From Apoderus coryli (lineage: Eukaryota > Arthropoda > Insecta > Coleoptera > Attelabidae), in contig OU452216.1 of assembly GCA_911728435.2 (NCBI GenBank), positions 3,174,342 through 3,238,341 on the forward strand: 64,000 nt of DNA. The letters run 5' to 3'. This document shows positions 38,001-50,000 of this stretch, in pieces (positions within the stretch are counted from its first letter, which is position 1; each line of letters begins with the position of its first letter). Below the pieces are notes generated by a model. The model was not told the DNA's origin and did no database searches. It was given only the letters and a program-made list of their open reading frames with translations. Made by a program: the position numbers and the translations under genes.

Positions 38001-41000
38001 ATTTGGAATTGATTGATATTATTTTGTGCTTCTCTGTGTACCTCTTTTAGTAGGTATTTTATTTTTTTACTTGCAAACGGTGTGTCAAACGAAAAAAAGC
38101 AAAGGACCTTTTTTGTTGTAAATTGAACAGGGATTCTAGAAATAACTTTTCCTTTTTAAAAAATCAGTGGCGTACTATATATTTCATTAAAATTGTTCGA
38201 AGATGTGTCTCTACGCACGCCACTGGTGGAAGTAAAATAATAATTTTTCCGTGAAAAGATGTATCTAAATTATTTCTACAAACGTGCCAAATTTCATTAA
38301 AATATCTAAAGTGGTTTTCAAAATATTATAAAATTGGAATTGATTGATATTATTTTGTGCTTCTCAGTGTGCCTCTTTTAGTAGGTATTTTATTTTTTAC
38401 GTGCAAACGGTGTGTCAACCGAAAAAAAGCGTTTTTTGGTTGTATATTGAACAAGGATTCTAGAAATAATTTTTGCTTCTAAAATATCAGTGACGTACCA
38501 TATTTTTCATTAAAATTGTGCGAAGATGTGTCCGTACGCACGCCACTGGTGGAAGTAAAATAATAATTTTTACGTGAAAAGATGTATCTAAATTATTTCT
38601 ACAAACGTGCCAGATTTCATTAAAATATCTAAAGTGGTTTTCAAAATATTATAAATTTGGAATTGATTGATATTATTTTGTGCTTCTCTGTGTACCTCTT
38701 TTAGTAGGTATTTTATTTTTTTACTTGCAAACGGTGTGTCAAACGAAAAAAAGCAAAGGACCTTTTTGGTTGTAAATTGAACAGGGATTCTAGAAATAAC
38801 TTTTCCTTCTTAAAAAATCAGTGGCGTACTATATATTAAATTAAAATGGTGCGAAGATGTGTCTCTACGCACGCCATTGGTGGAAGTAAAATAATAATTT
38901 TGCGTAAAAAGATGTATCTAAATTATTTCTACAAACGTGCCAAATTTCATTAAAATATCTAAAGTGGTTTTCAAAATATTATAAATTTGGAATTGATTGA
39001 TATTATTTTGTGCTTCTCTGTGTGCCTCTTTTAGTAGGTATTTTATTTTTTACGTGCAAACGGTGTGTCAAACGAAAAAAAGCAAAAAAGCGTTTTTTGG
39101 TTGTATATTGAACAAGGATTCTAGAAATAATTTTTGCTTCTAAAATATCAGTGACGTACCATATTTTTCATTAAAATTGTGCGAAGATGTGTCCGTACGC
39201 ACGCCACTGGTGGAAGTAAAATAATAATTTTTATGTGAAAAGATGTATCTAAATTATTTCTACAAACGTGTCAAATTTCATTAAAATATCTAAAGTGGTT
39301 TTCAAAATATTATAAATTTGGAATTGATTGATATTATTTTGTGCTTCTCTGTGTACCTCTTTTAGTAGGTATTTTATTTTTTTACTTGCAAACGGTGTGT
39401 CAAACGAAAAAAAGCAAAGGACCTTTTTTGTTGTAAATTGAACAGGGATTCTAGAAATAACTTTTCCTTCTTAAAAAATCAGTGGCGTACTATATATTTC
39501 ATTAAAATTGTTCGAAGATGTGTCTCTTAATGCTTGTAAATTGAACAAGGATTTTAGAAATAATTTTTGCTTCTAAAAAAATCAGTGGCGTACCATATTT
39601 TTCATTAAAATTGTGGGAAGATGTGTCCGTACGCACCCCACTGTTGGAAGTAAAATAATATTTTTTGCGTAAAAAGATGTATCTAAATTATCTCTACAAA
39701 CGTGCCAATTTCATTTAAATATCTAAAGTAGTTTTCAAACTTTTAATAAATTTGGAGTTGATTGATATTTTGTGGTTCTCTGTCTGCCTCAATAATTTTC
39801 ACTTTGGAAACTGGAACACCCTGTATGTCACGGGTTTGACTTGACATAATATCCTACAAGCTCCCCAATATAAAATTTATTTGATTGATTTTTAGGAAGC
39901 CCGTATTAACGAACGTATCGAACATCAAATCCAAACAAATAGGAACGCTTATGAATCACTTCTTACCAAAGCATTAGAATCCCCGTCCAAGAACTTGTGC
40001 TCAGCATCAGTTACTCTTCAGCAAGCAATAAAGTAAGTTTATAACTTGAACTTCTCCGATTCAAGCTTTGAACGAAAATTATGTTTCCAGGTTGTTACAA
40101 TCACAGTTGAGATGCAATCCGGCCACAGCAGAGTTAGGCGTCGAGTTGTTTTATTACATTTTGTCTTTATTGAATGAGGAGACTCAGTTATACTTACCCA
40201 CGAAAACGTTGTTTGCTACATGTTTAGAGAGAATAGGCCAGGTATTTGGTTTACTTAATAAATTCCAATACAATTCAAATGAAAGTCGACAGTGTCACAC
40301 AGAAATTGCGCATCATATCGGAAAAAATGTTGCCTTAGCATTCAAATAAACTTTTAGTAATTACAATGAAACAATTTCGTCATCTTCACTATTAATTTTT
40401 TAAAATCTTTATTCAAAGGCACATGTTTCGGACTCCCAGATCCACCATCAGCCTTAAAATATCGCAACTATGGTGGTGTTAAATCTGCATATAGGCAGAC
40501 TTATAGTTGTGATATTTTAAGGCTGATGATGTAGCTGCGACTCCGAAACATGCCCCTTTGAATAAACATTTTTAAAAATTAATAGTGGAGATAACGAAAT
40601 TGTATCGTTGTAATTAAATTACACTCCACTGCATCAAATGGATTATTTCTTTAATTAAACTTTTAGTAATTATTCCATGGGTTTTTGCTTTAAAAATGAT
40701 GCCAAATGACATGCATATGAGCAGTCGCGTGACTTTACTGGCCTGTCAAAATGACATTGTTTTTGGAAACTGTCAAAAAATTGCCTCATTGTTTAGTATG
40801 TCAATAGATGTCAAAGGGAAATGGTGTTTATTTTGCTTTTCTATCCATGTACCTACCGATTTTCAGATGTTTCGACTGGTGCAACTTACATCAGACGCCT
40901 GACAATCCCAGATGATGCGCACTTTCTGTGTGACTCTCTATATACACTGCGGGCGAAAGAAATGCTCGCCTTAACAGAAAAGTATACAGGTATTTCAATA

Positions 41001-44000
41001 TACCGGGTTATTCACGCTACTTGACTTTCAAAAAGTTTCATTTGTTGGACGTGTGAGCATCTACTATGGGTACTTTTTAAAATTGGTTTCATATTATACA
41101 GGGTGTCCCAAGTAACCCAAAAGTATCAAAGTTGTGTTTTTTTAAATTAAATCCCCTATATATTATTGCACTTTTAGATCCTCTGATGAAATTAAGTGTC
41201 TGTTTCATTAACGTTTATAATACCTAAACCTTAAGGTTTTTTAAATAAATTGAATTTTGTCAAAATTTAGCATAATTTTCATCTTTCAAATACTTAGGAA
41301 GTATTTAAGTCATGTTGACGAAATTAACTCTAAAGTGTAATAATAGATCATGTTTGGTATTCCTATGGTATTAAACTTAGAATTTTATACAGGGTGTCCA
41401 AAAATTAAAACTATTCAAATAAGAACTTTAAGTTGCTATAACCTGATTAATTTAAATGGAACGTCATATTTCTGAACTTACCTAGCAATGTACTTACTAA
41501 TTACCTGTCGAATGTTATTAGGGTGTACTATAGCTAAGTCTGTGCGTTTTGGCAGAAAACGCCAAATAATTGACCATTTGGTGTTTTTTAAATAAACGTT
41601 TTAACGTATCTAGTAGCCAATGGAATCAGAAATTCAAATTAGTGGTAATAAAATAGCACAGATGAATCTCTAACAAAATATTCATGAGATGTGTTCGAAA
41701 TGTTGACCATCCATTTCCAGACCCTTCGATATTCTATTTTGAAAACTACGGCTAACTCTGGTCAACATTTTTGGGGTAACAGTTTGAAAAGCATCTCATA
41801 TGCGTATTTTCATATCGTGTGGTGTTGTTGGAGACGCCTTGTAGACAATTCCTTTCACGCATCCACATAAAAAGAAATCCGGAGGACTTAAATCCATTTC
41901 TTCCAATCCACCTGTTCTGAAAATTGGTATCCAAAAATTAACCAGTCTCGTGATGATAATGAGGCGGACCTCCATCTAATTGAAACCACATGGTTGTTCT
42001 CCTGTTTAAAGGAATTTCTTCTAATAATACAGGAAGTTGGTGTAGAAGAAAATCGAGAAACATTTATTTATTTATTTATTTATTCACGGACAAAGTCCAT
42101 TTATACAGCATACAATATAATATAACAAATATAATTCCATGCAATACTACACAAATTCAAAAATTTTACAAAACCTAAGAAACTTTAAATTACAAATAAG
42201 TAGACAATTTAAACATAATTCAAGTTATACTAAAGCTATTCGCAAGACCCACGCCAGGAATAAAAGGAATACCATGATCGTCAACGCAACAGGCATCGAT
42301 CGACTTACGCAAAACTGCCGTCACGACGCTCACATTTCAAACGGCGAATAAATTCACTTATAGGCGCAAAGAAATCAACGCTTAAGCAAGAATTCGTCAT
42401 CCTGGCCACTCTAGGGACAAAATTATTTCCTCCGTAATTTGTACGGTGAAATTCCTCGTGAAAAAGGTGAGAGTATCTATTGTTCCTAGACGGTACATGA
42501 AAATGAATATTGGACAACAAATAAGAAGACGATACCATATTGTTCAAAAGCTTATAAAGTATTAAAAGATCTCTGACGACCCTGCGATCACTCAATGTCG
42601 TAAGCCTCAGCTCGCTCATCATTGTTCCGTTTCAGAGAACTGGAAGTCGAGTGCCTGATGATCCACAAAGCTCAAGGAAGTGTCCAGGTAAACTCCCAGA
42701 TCCTTGACCGAAGATTTGTATTTTAGGACTGAATGGTCGACAAAATATTCATTCAAAAGAGGTCTCCTGGCTCGGTTGAAATTTACGCAAAAGCACTTAG
42801 AAACATTTAAAGTCATACCATGCAACTCACACCAATGCACAAATCTCACAACGTCCTCCTGCAGAAGATAACAATCTGTGGGACCTCCGATACGCCGGTA
42901 ACACTTCAGGTCGTCGGCGAAGAGCCTGAATTCACTGTGAATGAAACACTGCTTGATATCATTTATAAATAAGTTAAATAACAATGGCCCGAGGTGAGAA
43001 CCCTGGGGGACACCAGAAGAAACCGAAATAGGGTCAGAAAGGAAATCACTGAAACGGACTATCTGAGTTCTGCCAGTCAGGTAGCTCTCCAACCATCTCA
43101 ACAAAGGCGCCTACATGCCAATACACTCCAGCTTGTGAATAAGGAGCCGGTGATTCACGCAGTCGAAGGCCTTGGAAAAATCGGTGTAGATTGCATGAAC
43201 CTGGTAACCGCCCTCCAAGGCCCGTGACAAATAATGTGTGTATTCCAGAAGATTAAGCTCAGTAGACCGACCGGACTGGAAACCGAACTGTTCATCAATT
43301 ATAATCGGCTTAAATATAGTTGTTAGATATCTTGTTATTAAACTCTCGAAAAGCTTAGGAATGGAGTTGAGAATACAAACCGGACGGTAATTTGATACGT
43401 CACCTCTGTTACCAGATTTGAAAATAGGGGTGATAAAACTCGACTTCCATGCAACTGGAAAGTGGCCCGAACGAAGAGATAAGTTGAAAATAATTTCATC
43501 ATACAATTTAATCAACCCTCAACAAAATTGGAGTTCTATTAAATATTCGTCCAATGTTCCACCCTACACATTAATGGACCACCTATTTTGATTGCTGATA
43601 ATTCTGTATTCATTCGGATTTGAGTCAGAATAATAATGGTAGTTGTGTCTGTTCACGAGACCATTGTTGTGAAGTGTACTTTCGTCACTAAATAACACAT
43701 TATCAAAAAATATTTCATGTGCTGCCACTTCATCAAAATCATTTCCAGAAAGCTTTGACAAAGATGAATTTTAAAAGCATGAAATCTATGTTTTCTAAGC
43801 ACTCGTGAAATATATGCCTGACTAATATTGGTGTTTTCGGATATCTGATTTTGACTAATATTAGGATTTTCGATAGCTGAACCGACTATAGCAAAAATAG
43901 TTTCTTCATTTTCGAAGACAGTTTTTCTTGTAACGTATTTCTTATAGCTAACACTTCCAGTTTCCTTAACCCTTTAAGGACGGAGTTTTTTATACTTGTA

Positions 44001-47000
44001 ATTTTTAATAAAATTCAATGGGTCTGTTTAATGGGAATCTTTATTTGAACAATTAAGACGATACCAAGTTATATTTTTTTAAAATATTAAAAAAAATAAC
44101 GTTACCATATGGTAACAACGCCAGTACGTTCCCGTCCACTTTCAATATCTATATACAAAAATAAAACAGGTATAACAAGAACATAGTGTGTGTGGAAATA
44201 TATTATTGCAGTCAATGCACATCCCAACGTCACATTTTGAGCACATAGTGCGGACGCTTGAAGTACATCCTTCACCAGCACAGCGGCGACGTTTCTTATT
44301 CTGCGTACATGTCAAAAAATGATCTTTTCCATCGTAGCGCAAAGTGTCATTAACCCTGATACAAGAAACACTATTTTTTGAAATAGATGGTCTCCCACCA
44401 ACTTTCGGTGAGACACCGTAACGACTGAGGTACATCTGTGCTATTTGCCTTCGAAAAGATAGCTGATCACAATGAACTTTGGTTGACTTTCGTCGTGAAA
44501 TCCAAGTATTGTTTATAGAGGCATCAATTAGCCACGTAAAAATACACCACCACCATTTTTTGCCGCGTATGGATATTCTATATTTTCCTATATTTTGGTC
44601 CATTTGATCTGTGCCGCCCATGTATTTATTGTATCGACCAATTAAATTTGGTCTTCCAACAGAAATAATCTTTTTTCCGCTTGGGAATAACGTTTTACAT
44701 TAGATAACGGTCCAACCCCATGAATAGTTGAACCCACCGTAACAACACTATTGTCTACCCATCTAACCAAGATAATTCCCACGTCTCTACCAATAATAGA
44801 GTCATATGTTGCTCTCGGTTGTTTTTTTAATTGCTCCTTTGACTTCAGTGGACATGTCTTAGGAATTCTGTTCTCGCGAAAAGTTCCCGTACAACTATAG
44901 CCGTTTTGGCTCAAAAATTCAAATAACGGGACACTGGAGAAGAGATTGTCAACGTAAAATTGATAAGGTAGATTTTCCACCATTCTTATAAACGGTGCAC
45001 TCGCTTTTCCGAAGTTTTTGTCATGATCACTATTACTAACTAAACACTTTCCTTGATATATTTCAAAATTGGGTAGGTATTGGATTCAAAATTAAGTTTA
45101 TGATACCAAATATATACTTACTTCCAACGAATATTCATAATTTATGTAACAACGAATTTCACTCTAACCTGCATCGAACACTTTGACTAAATAAAACCGT
45201 ATGAAGAAGCCATGCCTTATTTCATGCGTTGAAAAGCAACATCGCGTATCTAATAGTCGCACTAACATTTTTATGGGGTTTAGAAAACTATCTGGGTGGG
45301 TTCAACTGATTTAATAGTCTTTCAAAATCAGCTGGTCTCTGATGATTTCGTATGGGAAACCTTTGAGCATAAAGCCAATAAAGAATTTTGATGACATTCT
45401 TCAAGAATCAATATCATAATCAATACGTTCTTCTTTTAAGTAAATAATCTTCATTTTAACAAAGCAACACCAAAACTAACAATATTGTAAATCAATAACA
45501 CTAGTAAGGGATGAACAGCAAATTAAATTGATAGATAAAATAATTTATTTGACGTTTCTGATTCCATACCATCCATGGATACATTAAAACGTTTATTTGA
45601 AAAATACCAAATTGGTGTACAAAACAATTATTTGGCGTTTTATGCCAAAACGCGGAGACTTAGCTATAATAATAATAATAGTCTTTATTGTCTAACAGGC
45701 GAAATACCTAATTACAAGACAATGTATTTGCATACAAATTCTGATAATAATGTGCTTATTAATAATAATAACAATGATAAGATATAAATTCAATGTAACA
45801 AAATATACAAAAATTACATACTTATATACAAATAATACAAATAACTGACAAATTATTTAAAATTCGAGAGTGCGGAGGTAGTACCAAAAATTTATCAAAA
45901 TAATCAGTATTATGATGCAAATGGGAACTGTTGCACACGTCGCAGGCCCTGAATAATGGAGCTCTTTGTTCATAATTAGTATGAGTTATAAGACACTCTA
46001 ATACCATTCGACAGGTAATTAGTAAGTACATCACTAGGTAAGTTCAGAAATATGACGTTCCATTTGAATTAATAATAATCTTTATTATGTCTAACAGGCT
46101 TACGCCCAATTACAAGACAAAACATATTATGCATAAATTATCCAGAAATATCAAAAAAAAAAAAAACACAAAAATACAAAAAATATATATATGACAATGG
46201 TATAAATTAATTATTATAAATTAAATTAAATACACGTGAAAGATTAGAACCGTCATTAGAACAGCAATGATACAGAGAAACATCTACAAATGGACTGACC
46301 TTAAATACTCTCCCAGTTCCCGTTTAAAGGAGGAAACACTTCCGCCGAAATAATTTACATGTCTATTTAAGAACCAACCGTTACATAGCGTGTCAGTGGT
46401 GTTTTCCCTTCATAATTGTGGCGAAATCGGGGTGGTTGAAATAAATAGGGGTTACGAGAATGGTATTGAGGGGCGTTAAAATTTAATTGCGAAAGAAGTC
46501 GGGGGTAGTCAATCAGAGAATTGATCAGTTTAAATAGAAATAGTTGATAACTGAACACTCGCCGGAATTCGAGAGAATCGACATTAAATCTGTCGAGCAG
46601 CTGTCTATGTTCGATACCTCGTGAAGGAAAATGACCATCAATTCTATAACAAAGATGCTTTAAAAATTTGCGTTGCATAGTAAAGGGTGATAAGACAATC
46701 GATGTTCTCAAATCCCGAAGTAACTCTCAGTATAAACCCCAAACTACGCAGAGCACAACCACATATATCCGTTATATGATCATTGAACGATAGATCAGAA
46801 TCCAGTGTGATCCCAAGATCCCTGGTAAGCACACATCTAGCTAAGGAAGCACCGTATATCCGATAATCGAATTCATGTGGACTACGGCATTTAGACATTG
46901 ATAAACATTTGCATTTGCTGATATTCAGTGGTAGATTGTTTTCCACACACCATTCTGCCAAAACATTCAGATCGCTCTGTAGAGCGTTACAATCGGAAGG

Positions 47001-50000
47001 TTCTGAGATAGTCCGAAATGCCTTCAAATCATCCGCGAATAAGAGACATTGACTCGTGAACGATGTCGTTAATGTACACGGCAAAAATGAGTGGAGCCAG
47101 GTTACTTCCCTGTGGAGCACCGCTAGTGACCATGAACTCAGGAGATCTAAAGCCACCATACTCAACAAAGTGGCGTCTATTTGATAAATATGAGTCAAAG
47201 AGAGTTATTAGGCTCTCATCGAACCCAATCCCGTTCATTTTATTTTTTTATTATATTGTGGTTAAACTTGTCAAAAGCCTTCGAAAAATCTGTATAGACA
47301 ACATCGACCTGTTTGCCCAAACCAACAGCAGGAATTGCCGCCTGTAGGAATTCAACTAGATTTGTCGTAGTAGATCGCCTATGAAAAAATCCATGTTGTT
47401 CCAAAATAATCCGATTTTTTATTTGTTGAAATATTTTATCATGAACAATTGATTCGAAGACCTTTGAGAAGTTGGACAGAATAGGTATCGGGCGATAATT
47501 TGTTACTCTATCAATTGGACCCGCCTTATGAACAGGGCATATTCGAGCAAGTTTCCAGGAGGAAGGAAACCTACTGGATGTAATAATTTTGTTGAAAATA
47601 GTAAGCAGGGGTGCAGCCAGAACACCAGCACAGTCCCTCAGGATAAACGCAGGAACACCATCACAGCCCGAAGTCATTTTGGGCTTGAGCCCCCTCAGAG
47701 CTCCGAGCACATCCCCCATCTCAAAGGCGTCCACAAGGATGGCACCATCGCCCATGCTAGCGTCAACAGGACCATGTGTCCCATGCGGTACGAAGACACT
47801 CTTTAAAAATCAGCGAAGGCATCCACAATACTCTGAGGGTTGGATGTTAATGAGGTTATAGCAACTTAAAGTTCTTATTACATGATCTATTATTACACTT
47901 TAGAGTTAATTTGGTCAACATGACTTAAATATTTCCTAAGTATTTGAAAGATGAAAATTATGCTAAATTTGGACCAAATTCAATTTATTTAAAAAACGTT
48001 AAGGTTTAGATATTATAAACCTTAATGAAACTGACTCTTAATTTGATCAGAGGATCTAAAAGTGCAATAATATACATGGGATTCCATTTCAAAAAACATA
48101 ACTTTGATAGTTTTAGGTTACTTGGGCCACCCTGTATAATATGAAACCAATTTTAAAAAGTAGCCATAGTAGATGCCCACACGTCCAACAAATGAAACTT
48201 TTTCAAAGTCAAGTAGTTTGGCCACAATATTCCGCACCATAAAGCGTGAATAACCCTGTATAAGAAGTATAGATAATAATTGCATGTTTTGCTTATGGAA
48301 GCCCCTGTATATAATTAATTTTGTTGATTATACATAAGATTCTATCAATATTTGATATAATTAAATAGTTTTTGCTTGGATATGGGTTAAATGTGGTAAT
48401 AAAACACTTTTATTTTGTTGCCAACGTTTCGACATCATCTTCAGGGTTCAAGAATTTCGTATTTTCTGTTTGTCTGTCGTTCATAATAATTAAACAATCC
48501 CATCATCATCCGCATTCACTCGCTAACGAGTATGAATTACTCCAACTCAGGGATTTCTGTTGCGAACCCTAAAATGGCCAAACAGAGCGATCCTCGAGCC
48601 ACAAGTTTTGTCACAAAACTGACACACCCAATCACTACCATTGCTGTCTCTTCGCAAACTCATGTCGTAGACGCTGCTCTTCCAAAAGTTAATGGTAAGT
48701 CTTCATCTCGGCCTCTTTTGCTGTCCTTACTGATTTCGTGAGCCGAGCTTATGCTGTGAATAAAGGATGCTTTTTGGAAGGCGGATTACATGGTTAATCC
48801 AGAACGCTGATGTTTGTTCGTCTGTCCTGCCATTTCATTCCAAGAATTCTTCTAAGACATCGTTGATGGTATTTTTCTAGGGTTTTTAAATGCCTCTGAT
48901 AAGAGGTCCAAGACTCACAGCTATACGTAGTATCGAAGACTCGCGATGCCAATGCAAAACCTTCCAAAGAAAATCCTTTATGATCAGCTAAAAATCGGCT
49001 CACGAGACCAGGGAGAACAAAAGAGGTACAAGGATGTGCTTAAGACCAGCATGAAGAAGTGCGGCTTAGATGTGAAGAACAACTGGGAGCAGATCGCGTC
49101 AAGTTTTTGTAGAGCAGCGTCGACGACATGAGGATACGAAGAGACAGCATCGATGGTGATTGGATCTGTCAGTTTTTTGCCAAGATTTGTGGCTCTAGGA
49201 TCGGTCTGTTTAGCCATCTTAGGGTTCACAACAAAAATCCCTGAGGTGGAATAATTGATACTCGTTGGTGACGATTTGCTGGTCATTTAAAATAAAAAGA
49301 ACTAAAAGAATTGTCTTGGGGATTTTTACTCAATGCAAAAATGGGGCAATGATATCCAGGAACACAGAATGGATGGTCGTACGCAAGAAAGACCGCTTTA
49401 TTCTGCCTGCCTTTAGCCACAACAGCGCAACAACTAAACGGACGACTTTGATCTCGTTATACGTCGCACCAGAGGGTCTCCATACCATGCCCTTAAGCGT
49501 CGTCTAGGATGCGAACCCACCATCTTCCTCACGCATCAATTGACACATCAGCAACAGATTGCAGCAGTTCTGGAGTCTCCAATAGTCGTAGGCACTATGC
49601 CATTGGGTCGGACTTCAGTTTCTCACAGAAGTCGTGTGATTGCTGATGTGCAGCAACATTACCAGGTTAAAAAATCTCACGCACAGGCGTATATCCAAAC
49701 GTCACCAACAGAAGCCTTGCGGCGATCGGGGAGTCGCGACGGGAGCAAGATTGTGTGATCTGGAAGTTCCTAATGATAAAGGCGAGTGTGTGATGGTTGT
49801 CCAGCTTCAGGATTTGGGACTGTGGAGCTGTTCGTGTCCTGCACTCTGCTCACCCCGCATGGGGAGGGGGCTATAAAAGGTACCCTAAACATAGTCAGTC
49901 CTCCCATCTGTCTGTCTGGATAACCCGCGTCCGAGGGTGCACTATTTGCGGTCGAAATAATAATAATACAGTTAAACATTTGAACTTCGCGACATGGAAC

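Larger units (their letters stand above)
41002..48262. mobile_element. Nested palindrome with mariner-like termini, several TEs inside
   Basis: The left side 41002-41690 is the inverted copy of pieces 45540-45665, 46016-46080, 47860-48134 and 48136-48262. Boundaries repeat the theme TACAGGGT: 41003 (ACCGGGTTATTCACGC) with 48262, and TA-flanked CAGGGTGTCCCAAGTAAC (41099) with its complement ending at 48134. Inside lie a mariner-like transposase cut in pieces, a Jockey-like LINE, a piggyBac and two more LINE pieces. Confidence 0.75.

Noticed and set aside
40242..40349. Read-through of EPG5 exon 13 to a stop codon, as an alternative C-terminus
   Set aside because: The extension resembles nothing in the family, and a GTATTT donor plus phase-matched exon 14 with family sequence explain the gene better.
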